Positions 18,477 through 27,578 of a DNA stretch of 64,000 bases are shown here, piece by piece. Where the stretch lies: positions 1 through 64,000 of the forward strand of contig NZ_JAGYJN010000002.1 of the NCBI RefSeq assembly GCF_018402035.1, written 5' to 3'. The translations under genes and the position numbers were made by a program. The notes under the pieces are model-generated. The model saw only the letters and a program-made list of their open reading frames with translations. It searched no databases and was not told the DNA's origin. Source of the stretch: Roseicyclus sp. GTDB lineage: Bacteria; Pseudomonadota; Alphaproteobacteria; Rhodobacterales; Rhodobacteraceae. Position 1 is the first letter of the stretch. Each line of letters begins with the position of its first letter.

Positions 18477-18694
18477 GCCCGATGGCCTATATCGTCTCGC
18501 TGCCGGTGCGGTTTTACCGCTTGGTCTTTAGCCCTTGGGTCGGGCATGGCTGTCGGTATCAGCCGACCTGTTCGGCCTATGCGATGGAAGCGCTTGAAAA
18601 ACACGGCGCACTCAAGGGAAGCTGGCTTGCCGCGTGGCGGATTGCGCGTTGTCACCCCTGGGGCGGATCGGGGATCGACAACGTCCCCGATTGA
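18473..18694 (+). CDS. yidD: Membrane protein insertion efficiency factor YidD
   Basis: 73 aa. Small amphipathic membrane-associated protein that assists YidC. It shows the family core [20 protein letters not shown], a C-x6-C arrangement followed by [20 protein letters not shown]. The start overlaps the rnpA stop (ATGA). It is separated from yidC by ttcA. Confidence 0.96.
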   Translation: MSPMAYIVSLPVRFYRLVFSPWVGHGCRYQPTCSAYAMEALEKHGALKGSWLAAWRIARCHPWGGSGIDNVPD

Positions 18695-18756
18695 GGCGCG
18701 CTTGACGGGCGACCCGCCCCGGCCATATGGCCAGCCACGCAGGACAGGAGATGGTG

Positions 18757-19659
18757 ATGCTCGACCGCGACGATATCGAGAACGATGGCTTGCCCGAGGC
18801 GGACGATATCCACCCGCTGTTTCATGGCGCACCCAAAACCACCGAATTCCGCAAGCTGCGCAAGCGCATCATCCGCGAAACCCGCGAGGCAATCGACCGC
18901 TACGGCATGGTTGACCGCAACCCCACCGCCCCGCGTCAGAAATGGTTGGTCTGCCTGTCGGGCGGCAAGGACAGCTACACGCTATTGGCCGCGCTGACCG
19001 AATTACAATGGCGCGGGCTTTTGCCCGTCGATCTGTTGGCCTGCAATCTCGATCAGGGACAGCCGGGCTTTCCGGCGACCGTTCTGCCCGAATTTCTGAC
19101 CCGCATGGGTGTGGTCCATCGCATCGAATATGCCGATACCTATTCCATCGTCGTGGATAAGGTGCCGCAAGGCCGGACCTATTGCGCGCTTTGCTCGCGC
19201 CTGCGCCGCGGCAATCTTTACCGCGTCGCGCGCGAGGAAGGTTGCAGCGCCGTGGTGCTGGGCCATCACCGCGACGACATTCTGGCGACGTTTTTCTTGA
19301 ACCTGTTTCACGGTGGTAAGCTTGCCACCATGCCGCCAAAGCTTTTGAATGACGAGGGCGATCTGTTCGTCTATCGCCCCCTCGCCCATGTGGCCGAGGC
19401 CGATTGCGAGGCGTTTTCGCGCTCCATGAACTACCCCATCATCCCATGCGATCTCTGCGGCAGCCAAGATGGGCTGCAACGCCAAGCCATCGCGCGGATG
19501 CTTGATGAGTGGGAAACCAAGGCACCGGGGCGCAAGGGCAAGATGTTCTCGGCGCTGATGCATGCGCGCCCCTCCCATCTGCTTGATCCCGAGCTGTTCG
19601 ATTTCGCAGGTCTGGCACCGCGCGCGGCGCAAGCCACCCCTGACAAAGGCAAGGCTTAG
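18757..19659 (+). CDS. ttcA: tRNA 2-thiocytidine(32) synthetase TtcA
   Basis: 300 aa. An ATP-dependent enzyme that thiolates C32 of certain tRNAs through an Fe-S cluster. The PP-loop SGGKDS lies at about residue 68, and the cluster Cys pair is in [11 protein letters not shown], with a further Cys in [10 protein letters not shown]. The start at 18757 has AGGAG six nt upstream; an ATG at 18751 is in frame but too close to that site. Its place between yidD and yidC is not part of the usual gene set and may be co-transcription by convenience. Confidence 0.95.
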   Translation: MLDRDDIENDGLPEADDIHPLFHGAPKTTEFRKLRKRIIRETREAIDRYGMVDRNPTAPRQKWLVCLSGGKDSYTLLAALTELQWRGLLPVDLLACNLDQGQPGFPATVLPEFLTRMGVVHRIEYADTYSIVVDKVPQGRTYCALCSRLRRGNLYRVAREEGCSAVVLGHHRDDILATFFLNLFHGGKLATMPPKLLNDEGDLFVYRPLAHVAEADCEAFSRSMNYPIIPCDLCGSQDGLQRQAIARMLDEWETKAPGRKGKMFSALMHARPSHLLDPELFDFAGLAPRAAQATPDKGKA

Positions 19660-19755
19660 CTGCGCAGGAACCGGCCCGCGCGGAAAAGGCCCCTTGACCT
19701 TTCGTCCCCCGATCTGTTGAACCCGCCAGAGCATCAATCGCGGGAAAACTGAGTA

Positions 19756-21579
19756 ATGGACGATCAGAACAAGAACCTGATCCTGGCCACGGGCCTGAGC
19801 TTTTTGGTCATCCTCGTGTGGTTTGTCTTATTCCCGCCGCCGATGCCCGAGACAGACCCCAATGCGCCTGCGGTTGTGCAAACCCAAGATGGCGCAACAA
19901 GCACCGATATCGCCTTGCTGCCCCCGGCCGCAGGTGACGGCAGCGCGGCACCGGCTGATGCAACGGCTGCCACGACCGTTCCCGCGGCACCGCGTCTGCC
20001 CATCGACACGCCGGAACTGGAGGGCAGCATCTCGCTGATCGGCGGGCGCATCGATGATCTGTCGTTGCGCGGCTATTTTGAAACATTGGCCGAGGATAGT
20101 GCGATTGTCCGCCTTCTGGCCCCTGTTGGTAGCGCCGATCCCTATTACGCGCTTTATGGCTGGGCGCCCGGCGGCGATCTTGGCTTTGACGATGTGCCGG
20201 GTGCCAACACCGAGTGGCGCGTGGAACAGGGTGAAAAACTCACCCCGGAAAGCCCCGTGACGCTGGTCTGGGAGAACGGCAAGGGCCTGATTTTCCGCCG
20301 CGTTATCAGCATTGACGCCAATTTCATGTTCAGCGTCACCCAATCGGTCGAGAACACGGGCGCTGCCGCTGTGCGCCTTGCCCCTTATGGCATTGTCGCG
20401 CGTCATGGTTTGCCTGACGACCTGCAGAATTTCTTCATCCTGCACGAAGGTGTGGTGCGCAAGGTCGATGGGCAACTTGACGAACTGGCCTATGACGACA
20501 TTCCCGATCTCGACGTTGTCGCGCGCGAAGGTGCCGCCGCCGAGGTGGTCGATGTTGCCGCCAACGGCTGGATCGGCTTCACCGATAAATACTGGATGAC
20601 GACACTGATCCCCGGCGCTGACCAGCCCTTTAGCAGCGTCACGAAATATGTCGCCAATGCTGATATCTACCAGACCGAGGCGCGCCTGCCCGTCATGACG
20701 GTCGAGGCCGGGCAAAGCGCCTCGGTCACTACGCAGCTCTTTGCAGGTGCCAAAGAATGGGAAACCATCCGTAACTACCAAAACGCAGGCGGCATTGAAC
20801 GCTTTCTTGATTCGATTGATTGGGGTTGGTTCTATTTCCTGACCAAGCCGATCTTCTGGTTGCTGCACAATCTCAATGTGCTGATCGGCAATATGGGTCT
20901 GGCCATCATCGCGCTGACCGTGATCATCAAGGCCGTACTGTTCCCGCTGGCCTATAAATCCTACGCCTCCATGGCGAAGATGCGCGAATTGCAGCCGCAG
21001 ATGGAAAAGCTCAAGGAACGCGTGGGCGACGACCGCCAAAAGATGCAGCAAGAGATGATGGAGCTTTATAAGCGCGAAAAGGTGAACCCAGCCGCAGGCT
21101 GTTTGCCGATCTTGCTGCAGATCCCGATCTTTTTCTCGCTCTACAAGGTGATCTTTGTCACGCTGGAATTGCGCCATGCGCCGTTCTTTGGCTGGCTCAA
21201 CGACCTGTCGATGCCTGACAGCTCATCCACCTTCAACCTCTTTGGTCTGCTGCCTTGGGATGCGCCCGAACCCACCAGCATCCTTGCGCTGATCTTCATC
21301 GGGGTACTGCCGATCTTGCTCGGCATCTCGATGTGGTTGCAGCAAAAGCTCAACCCGCAGCCGACCGATCCGACGCAGGCCGCGATCTTTGCATGGTTGC
21401 CTTGGGTGTTCATGTTCATGCTGGGCGGCTTTGCCAGCGGCCTGTTGGTTTACTGGATTGCCAACAACATGATCACCTTTGCGCAGCAGTACATCATCAT
21501 GAAGCGGCACGGCTATACGCCCGACCTCTTCGACAATATCCGCGGCAGCTTTCAGCGGAAAAAGCCGGCGGACAAATGA
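19756..21579 (+). CDS. yidC: Membrane protein insertase YidC
   Basis: 607 aa. An N-terminal membrane anchor (about residues 8-27) and a large periplasmic beta domain to about residue 350. The insertase core with five membrane segments follows, including WGWFYFLTKPIFWLLHNLN and GCLPILLQIPIFFSLYKVIF. Works alone or with SecYEG (secY is at 39.4 kb). The region from 30-75 is rich in Ala, Pro and Asp, a typical linker. The stop overlaps the MOSC gene start. Confidence 0.97.
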   Translation: MDDQNKNLILATGLSFLVILVWFVLFPPPMPETDPNAPAVVQTQDGATSTDIALLPPAAGDGSAAPADATAATTVPAAPRLPIDTPELEGSISLIGGRIDDLSLRGYFETLAEDSAIVRLLAPVGSADPYYALYGWAPGGDLGFDDVPGANTEWRVEQGEKLTPESPVTLVWENGKGLIFRRVISIDANFMFSVTQSVENTGAAAVRLAPYGIVARHGLPDDLQNFFILHEGVVRKVDGQLDELAYDDIPDLDVVAREGAAAEVVDVAANGWIGFTDKYWMTTLIPGADQPFSSVTKYVANADIYQTEARLPVMTVEAGQSASVTTQLFAGAKEWETIRNYQNAGGIERFLDSIDWGWFYFLTKPIFWLLHNLNVLIGNMGLAIIALTVIIKAVLFPLAYKSYASMAKMRELQPQMEKLKERVGDDRQKMQQEMMELYKREKVNPAAGCLPILLQIPIFFSLYKVIFVTLELRHAPFFGWLNDLSMPDSSSTFNLFGLLPWDAPEPTSILALIFIGVLPILLGISMWLQQKLNPQPTDPTQAAIFAWLPWVFMFMLGGFASGLLVYWIANNMITFAQQYIIMKRHGYTPDLFDNIRGSFQRKKPADK

Positions 21580-22319
21580 TCGGGCAACTGGCCCAGATTT
21601 GGCGTCACCCGATCAAGGGTGTCGGCGCTGAAGAGCTGGCCCATGTGGGCCTGCATATCGACCGGCCCCTGCCACTGGATCGGGCATGGGCCGTGCTGGA
21701 AGAAGGCGGCGAGGCGGCCGATGGCTGGCGCGCCTGCCGCAATTTCATTCGCGGGGCCAAAGCACCATCGCTGATGGCTGTACGTGCGCATGTGACGGGC
21801 GATGATTTCCACCTCTCCCATCCCAATCTCACTGATCTTGTGATCACGCCCGGCACGCCAGATGCTGGCCCTGCCCTGATCGCTTGGCTGAAACCAATCT
21901 ATCCGACCGATCGACGCGCACCCGCTGCCTTGGTCAAGGCACCTGCAAGCGGCATGACCGATGCGCCCTATGCCTCGGTTGCGATCCTCAACCGCGCGTC
22001 GCTGCGCGCGCTCGGTGACAAATTGGGCCAAACCCTCGACCCGCGCCGCTTTCGCGGCAATCTGTGGCTCGACGGGTTGGCCCCATGGGAGGAGTTCGAT
22101 CTCGTGGGCAAGCGGCTCCGCATCGGCGAGGCAGAGCTTGAGGTGATTGAACCCATCACCCGCTGCCGCGCGACCGAGGCAAACCCCGAGACAGGCCAGC
22201 GCGATGCCGCAACCTTGGCCGGACTTGAGGATGGCTGGGGTCATACAGATTTTGGCGTCTATGCCATGGTTCGCCGCGCAGGCCGCGTGGCCACAGGCGA
22301 CAAGGTAACCCTCGCATGA
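21576..22319 (+). CDS. MOSC domain protein
   Basis: 247 aa. An N-terminal MOSC_N-like beta barrel (QLAQIWRHPIKGVGAEEL) leads into a MOSC domain with the conserved RFRGNLWLDG and ITRCRATEANPETGQRD, the Cys that in family members contacts molybdenum cofactor or pterin sulfur. Likely a molybdoenzyme-related or sulfur-carrier protein; substrate unknown. Overlaps yidC and engB by ATGA junctions at both ends, so it belongs to the yidC operon. Confidence 0.88.
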   Translation: MIGQLAQIWRHPIKGVGAEELAHVGLHIDRPLPLDRAWAVLEEGGEAADGWRACRNFIRGAKAPSLMAVRAHVTGDDFHLSHPNLTDLVITPGTPDAGPALIAWLKPIYPTDRRAPAALVKAPASGMTDAPYASVAILNRASLRALGDKLGQTLDPRRFRGNLWLDGLAPWEEFDLVGKRLRIGEAELEVIEPITRCRATEANPETGQRDAATLAGLEDGWGHTDFGVYAMVRRAGRVATGDKVTLA

Positions 22320-22969
22320 CTGCCCTGCCCTTTCCGCTTGCCCCCGAACCCGATGCGTTCACCACTGAGGTGGGGCGCAAGCTCTTCGCAGGCGGTGCAG
22401 ATTTTCTCAAAGGCGTGGTGGCAATGGATGGCCTGCCCCCCGCCGACCGGGTCGAGGTTTGCTTTGCCGGCCGATCCAACGTCGGAAAATCGACCCTGAT
22501 CAATGCCTTGACGGGGCGCAAGGCGCTGGCGCGGGCCTCGAACACGCCGGGGCGCACGCAAGAGATCAACTTTTTCACCCTGACCGAGCGCTACTATCTC
22601 GTCGACCTGCCCGGCTATGGCTATGCCGAGGCGCCGGTTGCCGTGGTGGCGAAATGGCAAAAGCTGCTCAAAGCCTATCTGTCAGGCCGCGCCACCTTGC
22701 GCCGGGCCTTTGTGCTCATCGACACGCGGCACGGGGCCAAACAGGTCGATGAAGAGATCATGAAACTGCTCGACAGCGCGGCGGTGCCGTTTCAGGTCGT
22801 GATGACCAAAGCCGATAAGGTAAGAGAAAAAGACCGCGACGAGGCGCTTGCACGCACCCGTGCGGCGCTGGCCAAGCATCCGGCTGCTTATCCTGAGATC
22901 ATTTTGACCTCGTCGGAGATTGGCGAGGGCATCCCTACCTTGCGCGCCACCATCGCGGCGATCACCTAA
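22316..22969 (+). CDS. engB: Ribosome biogenesis GTPase EngB/YihA
   Basis: 217 aa. G1 [16 protein letters not shown] near residue 50, G3 DLPGYG, G4 TKAD, and the usual [11 protein letters not shown] switch. An essential GTPase needed for 50S assembly. The start overlaps the MOSC gene stop. Conserved association with yidC in alphaproteobacteria. Confidence 0.96.
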   Translation: MTALPFPLAPEPDAFTTEVGRKLFAGGADFLKGVVAMDGLPPADRVEVCFAGRSNVGKSTLINALTGRKALARASNTPGRTQEINFFTLTERYYLVDLPGYGYAEAPVAVVAKWQKLLKAYLSGRATLRRAFVLIDTRHGAKQVDEEIMKLLDSAAVPFQVVMTKADKVREKDRDEALARTRAALAKHPAAYPEIILTSSEIGEGIPTLRATIAAIT

Positions 22970-23066
22970 GGCGCGGCCTTCATCTTTCTTGAAATACGCA
23001 AACGCGGTGCTTCACACGCGCCTCGCGCTCGCCTATGGATCGCACATGTCAGCCATAGGCCCCGAG

Positions 23067-23927
23067 ATGAAACAACGAGACATGACCCGTGACCACCTTG
23101 CCGTCGCCCGCACGCTGAGCGAGGCGCTTCCCTATTTGCAGCGGTTCAAAAACGCCATCATCGTCGTGAAATTCGGCGGCAATGCGATGGGCGATGATGA
23201 GACGATGACCAGTTTCGCACGCGATATCGTGCTGCTCAGACAGGTTGGCGTGAACCCCGTCGTGGTGCATGGCGGCGGCCCGATGATCAATGAACTGCTT
23301 GATAAGCTTGGCATAAAATCCGAGTTCATCGATGGAAAGCGCGTCACTGATGCGGCTACGGTCGAGGTGGTCGAGATGGTTTTGTCGGGGCTGGTGAACA
23401 AGCGGATTGTGCAGGCGATCAATGCACAAGGGGGGCGCGCCGTAGGGCTGTCGGGCAAGGACGCGGAATTGATGATCTGCGAGGCGGCCGATCCCAAGTT
23501 CGGCTTTGTTGGCGAGCCGGTCGAGATCAATACCGAGGTGCTGAAGAACCTGTTCGGCGATGACATGATCCCGGTGATCGCGCCCTTGGGCATGGGCCGC
23601 AATGGCGAGACCTTCAATGTCAACGGCGATACCGCTGCCGGTGCCATCGCCGCAGCACTCAAGGCTGACCGCTTGTTATTGCTCACAAATGTCGCGGGCG
23701 TGAAAAATGCCGCCGGTGAATTGGTGACTGAGTTGAAGGCCGCCGAGGTCGAGGAAATGACCGCAAGCGGCGTCATCTCCGGCGGCATGATCCCCAAGAC
23801 CGAAACGGCCCTTCAGGCGGTGCGCGGCGGGGTGCGCGCCTGCACCATCGTCGATGGCCGCGTGCCGAACGCCGTGTTGTTGGAGCTGTTCACCGAACAT
23901 GGTGCCGGGTCGATGATCCGGGCCTGA
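23067..23927 (+). CDS. argB: Acetylglutamate kinase
   Basis: 286 aa from the ATG at 23067 ([17 protein letters not shown]). The longer upstream frame overlaps engB and has no family match. Second step of arginine synthesis: phosphorylation of N-acetylglutamate. Motifs: [11 protein letters not shown] (ATP), [13 protein letters not shown] (substrate), [16 protein letters not shown]. Frequently follows engB in Rhodobacterales. Cytoplasmic, and feedback inhibited by arginine in related organisms. Confidence 0.95.
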   Translation: MKQRDMTRDHLAVARTLSEALPYLQRFKNAIIVVKFGGNAMGDDETMTSFARDIVLLRQVGVNPVVVHGGGPMINELLDKLGIKSEFIDGKRVTDAATVEVVEMVLSGLVNKRIVQAINAQGGRAVGLSGKDAELMICEAADPKFGFVGEPVEINTEVLKNLFGDDMIPVIAPLGMGRNGETFNVNGDTAAGAIAAALKADRLLLLTNVAGVKNAAGELVTELKAAEVEEMTASGVISGGMIPKTETALQAVRGGVRACTIVDGRVPNAVLLELFTEHGAGSMIRA

Positions 23928-23993
23928 TGGCCAGTCACAGGGCGTACACAGGCTGTACACATCGCGTACATATAGGAAGTGGACAGGCCTGCT

Positions 23994-24644
23994 ATGACCC
24001 TTGAGGAGATCGAAGCCCGCCTCGCCCCCCAAGGGCTGAGCATTTTCGGCGGCTTTCATCCCGGCCCCAATGACGGCACACCGGCAGGGTTTGACACCTT
24101 GCTGATGCTCGGCCCGCGCGAGCCGGGGTTTTGGGCGCATGTGACAGCTGAGGCAGAGTTCCAAGACGGGCAGCCCGATCCGCTGGACCGCTGGTCGCGC
24201 CGGGTCATCGGGCGCATCGCCTGTGATCTGGGGGGCAAGGCGCTGTTTCCCTTCGGCGGGCCACCCCATCACCCCTTTATCGCCTGGGCCTTGGCCACGG
24301 GGCGCGCATGGTCGAGCCCAGTGGGGCTATTGGTGCATGACCAAGCAGGGTTAATGGTGTCTTATCGCGGCGCGCTGGCCTTGCGCGGGCGGCTGGCCCT
24401 TGGCGCACCGCCGACGCAGAGCCCCTGTACCGACTGCCACCGCCCATGCGAAAGCGCGTGCCCGGTGGGCGCACTGGGTGCGCGTGGCTATGATGTTGCT
24501 TCCTGCCATGATCATCTCGCGACCGATGCGGGCCGCGATTGCATGGAGATGGGCTGTCGCGCGCGGCGCATTTGCCCGATCAGCCAAGGTGCGGGCCGCG
24601 CTGCCGCCCAATCGGCCTTTCATATGCGGAATTTTCATCCATGA
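23994..24644 (+). CDS. 4Fe-4S ferredoxin-like protein
   Basis: 216 aa from the ATG at 23994; a GTG at 23979 is an alternative. The only strong motif is the cluster-binding run CTDCHRPCESACPVGAL at about residues 148-164, with later Cys residues in ASCHDH, DCMEMGCRARRICP. The N-terminal half (LSIFGGFHP, RVIGRIACDLGGKALFPFGG) has no motif I can name; the whole resembles ferredoxin-domain proteins of unknown role. Followed by the phosphatase gene through an ATGA overlap. Three GTACA repeats lie just upstream. Confidence 0.75.
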   Translation: MTLEEIEARLAPQGLSIFGGFHPGPNDGTPAGFDTLLMLGPREPGFWAHVTAEAEFQDGQPDPLDRWSRRVIGRIACDLGGKALFPFGGPPHHPFIAWALATGRAWSSPVGLLVHDQAGLMVSYRGALALRGRLALGAPPTQSPCTDCHRPCESACPVGALGARGYDVASCHDHLATDAGRDCMEMGCRARRICPISQGAGRAAAQSAFHMRNFHP

Positions 24645-25147
24645 GTTTGCATCTGATCCTGACACGACATGCGAAATCGGATTGGGATGATCCCGCGCTC
24701 AGCGATCATGACCGCCCGCTGAACCCAAGGGGGCAGCGGGATGCGCCGCGGATTGGCGCTTGGCTGCAAAGCCATGGGCATCGCCCCGATCTGGCGCTGA
24801 TCTCATCGGCGGTGCGCGCACAAGAGACTTGGGCGCGGCTTGCGCCGGCCTTTGGCGCGGATGTGGCGATGACCACCTTGCCGGAGCTCTATCTTGCCGA
24901 AGCAGAGGTGATGCGCCGCGTCTTGTGCCAGATGGGCGGTGGTGCGCAAACCGTGATGATGATCGGGCATAACCCCGGTATCGGCGATTTCGCCCAGCGC
25001 ATCGTCAGCCAGCTTGTGGCCCACCCACGCTTTCACGACTACCCCACCTGCGCCAGCTTGGTGGTCGGGTTCGCGGCACAGCAATGGGCAGAGGTCGATT
25101 GGGGATCGGGCCGCGCGGTCGATTTCATCGTGCCACGCGATTTGTGA
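24641..25147 (+). CDS. SixA-like histidine phosphatase
   Basis: 168 aa. Histidine phosphatase superfamily: the catalytic motif LILTRHAKSDWDDP starts at residue 5 and the second His is in MMIGHNPGIGDF. Its size and the RHAKS form match the SixA type, which dephosphorylates phosphohistidine proteins in phosphorelays or the phosphotransferase system; the target here is unknown. The start overlaps the ferredoxin-like gene. Ends just before a hairpin array that separates it from the convergent bzt operon. Confidence 0.88.
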   Translation: MSLHLILTRHAKSDWDDPALSDHDRPLNPRGQRDAPRIGAWLQSHGHRPDLALISSAVRAQETWARLAPAFGADVAMTTLPELYLAEAEVMRRVLCQMGGGAQTVMMIGHNPGIGDFAQRIVSQLVAHPRFHDYPTCASLVVGFAAQQWAEVDWGSGRAVDFIVPRDL

Positions 25148-25174
25148 GCGCCGTGACACAGCCGTTGCGCGATT

Positions 25175-25265
25175 GGGAAAACCGCAGTTTTCCCTGTCGC
25201 AAAACCCGGGTTTTGCGGGTGGGAAAACCCGGGTTTTCCCGTGCGTTTTCCGTGTCGGAAAACGC
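25175..25265. repeat. Array of four GAAAAC/GTTTTC palindromes
   Basis: Four consecutive inverted repeats: 25175-25194, 25199-25216, 25221-25240 (a perfect 20-bp palindrome centred on CCCGGG) and 25243-25265 (GCGTTTTCC-GTGTC-GGAAAACGC). They lie between two convergent genes and end 5 bp before the bztD stop. Likely a bidirectional terminator; the same layout recurs at 33046-33112. Confidence 0.85.
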
Positions 25266-25270
25266 GCCCC

Positions 25271-26071
25271 TCAGTGACCCAAGATCTGGCTCAGGAACAG
25301 CTTGGTCCGCTCGTTTTGTGGGTTGTTGAAAAACGCCTTGGGCTCATTTTGCTCGATGATCTGGCCCTGATCCATGAAGATCACGCGGTTAGCCACAGCT
25401 TGGGCAAAGCCCATCTCATGGGTGACACAGATCATCGTCATGCCTTCTTCGGCAAGTGCGATCATGGTGTCGAGCACTTCCTTGATCATCTCGGGGTCGA
25501 GCGCCGAGGTGGGTTCGTCAAAGAGCATGATCCGCGGCTTCATGCACAAAGAGCGCGCAATCGCCACGCGCTGTTGCTGACCGCCCGACAACTGGCCGGG
25601 GTATTTCAACGCTTGTTCGGGGATCTTCACCTTTTCGAGGAAATACATCGCCGTTTCCTCGGCCTCGCGCTTGGGCACTTTGCGCACCCAGATGGGGGCC
25701 AGCGTGCAATTCTCGAGGATGGTCAGATGCGGAAAGAGGTTAAAGTGCTGAAACACCATCCCCACTTCCGAGCGCACCTTGTCGATGTTCTTGAGGTCAG
25801 TCGATAGCGTCGTGCCATCGACGGTGATCTGGCCCTTTTGATGCTCTTCCAGCGCGTTGATGCAGCGGATGAGCGTAGATTTCCCCGAGCCAGAGGGGCC
25901 ACACACCACGATCCGCTCGCCACGGTTCACGGTCAGGTTGATGTCGCGCAGCACATGGAAGGTGCCGTACCACTTGTTCATCCCTGTAATCTGGATCGCG
26001 ATCTCATCGGAGACCGTCATCTGCGAGCGGTCAATCTGACGCTCTGCCAGGGCGGTTTGTGCCTCACTCAT
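25271..26071 (-). CDS. bztD: Glutamate/aspartate-type ABC transporter ATPase (BztD/AapP)
   Basis: 266 aa. Walker [13 protein letters not shown] loop [11 protein letters not shown], signature [13 protein letters not shown] and Walker [13 protein letters not shown]. Energises uptake of acidic amino acids and their amides with the two permeases and binding protein encoded upstream; this gene set and order is the bzt/aap system of Rhodobacter and Rhizobium. Last gene of the operon, ending at the hairpin array. An AP-rich N-terminal extension of about 20 residues precedes the ABC domain. Confidence 0.95.
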   Translation of the reverse strand: MSEAQTALAERQIDRSQMTVSDEIAIQITGMNKWYGTFHVLRDINLTVNRGERIVVCGPSGSGKSTLIRCINALEEHQKGQITVDGTTLSTDLKNIDKVRSEVGMVFQHFNLFPHLTILENCTLAPIWVRKVPKREAEETAMYFLEKVKIPEQALKYPGQLSGGQQQRVAIARSLCMKPRIMLFDEPTSALDPEMIKEVLDTMIALAEEGMTMICVTHEMGFAQAVANRVIFMDQGQIIEQNEPKAFFNNPQNERTKLFLSQILGH

Positions 26072-26083
26072 CTTGTGGTCTCC

Positions 26084-27577
26084 TTATCGGCGGTCGGTCT
26101 GAAGCTTGCGCTCCAGATACATGGAATAGCGGGACATGAAGAAGCAGAAGGTAAAGAAGAGGAGCGCCACGAAAATGTAGAGCTCCCAGTAAATACCGTT
26201 CCATTCCGAGGTGGCGCGGATCGCGTTGGTCAGGCCAAGCGGATCGCGCAGGCCGACAAAGACCACCAGCGTGGTATCCTTGAACAGGCCGATAAAGGTG
26301 TTCACGATGCCGGGGATCGAGATCTTGAGCGCCTGCGGCAAGACGATCAACTGCATGGATTTCCAATAGTCGAGGCCAAGGCTATCGGCGGCCTCGTACT
26401 GGCCCTTGGGGAGTGCTGCCAAACCACCGCGCACCACCTCGGCGATATAGGCCGAGGCAAAGAGCGTCACCAAGATGATCACCCGCAAGAGCGCGTCAAA
26501 GCTAGAGCCGGGCGGCAAGAAATACTTGAGCAGGGTCGAGGCCACGAAAAGCCACACGATCAGCGGCACGCCGCGGATCACCTCGATAAAGGTGACACAG
26601 ACCCAGCGGATGAAGGGCATGTTCGACTGTCGGCCCAGCGCCAGCAAAATGCCGATGGGCAGTGACAGCACGATGCCAGAGGTGCCGATAATGATGGCCA
26701 GCATAAAGCCGCCAAACTGGTCAGAGGGGATTGCAGGCAGGCCAAGCGGGATCACGCTGGCGGCCAATCCCTTCACATGCGGGAGCAGAGGAAACAGCCC
26801 CCCATGATCGATAAAGGGCAGAGGGTTGAGGAAGATAATGATAAAGGCCGCAACCGCCGCAAGCCCGCCGCCGAGCATCCCATACCCCGCAGCGACGAAC
26901 CGACCGATATAGAGCGACGCCACGATCCCGAGCGCCACCATCACCGGACCCCAAACCGAGCCGCCCCAAAAGAGGAAGACCCCGATAAACGGATAGGCCA
27001 AGGAAAAGAGCAGCATTCCGCGCGGCAGGCTGGCGTAAAGGATCGGGGCGACCGCCACGACCAGCAAGAGCACCGCCACAAGCGGACGCCAGTAGCCGAA
27101 GAAGAAGATGGTCAGATTGCTCAGTTCCGCCTTCATCGCGTTGACGAATGCGATCCGGTCCGTGGCGTTGGAGCCCGCGCCAAACACCGCCTCGAGGCCA
27201 CCGGCCGCTGCAAGCTGGTCGGCGTAGAAGAGGCTCGACAAGAGCCGGTCATCGGTCGGGTAGAAGCCGAACAAAAGCTGCAACCAGCGCTCGTTGATCA
27301 CGGCCCAGCAGGCCGCACTTTCCAGCCCGCGCGCATCGCGGATCTCGCGGCATTCAGAGAGTGAGCCCGCCGCCCAGATACCGTTCAGCGTCCATGGCAT
27401 GATGGCGGAGAGGACGCTCCAGATCAGGTAGATCGACAAGATGGTGAGCAAGGTATTGGTGACAGACGAGAACAGGTTCTCGCGCATCCATTTGACCACC
27501 CCCGCCTGACCGGGCGGCGGTGGTGCGGGGGGGAGGATCTCGCGCCGGACGAAAGCGACGGTGGATTGGTTGCTCAT
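26084..27577 (-). CDS. bztC: Amino-acid ABC transporter permease BztC/AapM
   Basis: 497 aa, integral membrane. The C-terminal half is a His/Glu-type permease domain with the EAA-like loop EAADSLGLDYWKSMQLIVLP. The N-terminal half contributes several extra hydrophobic segments, as is usual for BztC, which is longer than simple GlnP-type permeases. A Pro-rich stretch PPAPPPPGQ occurs near residue 18. Forms the heterodimeric channel with BztB, which lies 1-2 nt upstream. Confidence 0.93.
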   Translation of the reverse strand: MSNQSTVAFVRREILPPAPPPPGQAGVVKWMRENLFSSVTNTLLTILSIYLIWSVLSAIMPWTLNGIWAAGSLSECREIRDARGLESAACWAVINERWLQLLFGFYPTDDRLLSSLFYADQLAAAGGLEAVFGAGSNATDRIAFVNAMKAELSNLTIFFFGYWRPLVAVLLLVVAVAPILYASLPRGMLLFSLAYPFIGVFLFWGGSVWGPVMVALGIVASLYIGRFVAAGYGMLGGGLAAVAAFIIIFLNPLPFIDHGGLFPLLPHVKGLAASVIPLGLPAIPSDQFGGFMLAIIIGTSGIVLSLPIGILLALGRQSNMPFIRWVCVTFIEVIRGVPLIVWLFVASTLLKYFLPPGSSFDALLRVIILVTLFASAYIAEVVRGGLAALPKGQYEAADSLGLDYWKSMQLIVLPQALKISIPGIVNTFIGLFKDTTLVVFVGLRDPLGLTNAIRATSEWNGIYWELYIFVALLFFTFCFFMSRYSMYLERKLQTDRR

Positions 27578-27578
27578 C

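Noticed and set aside
25175-25265. CRISPR array
   Set aside because: The units are themselves palindromic, of unequal length and directly adjacent, with no spacers and no cas genes nearby.
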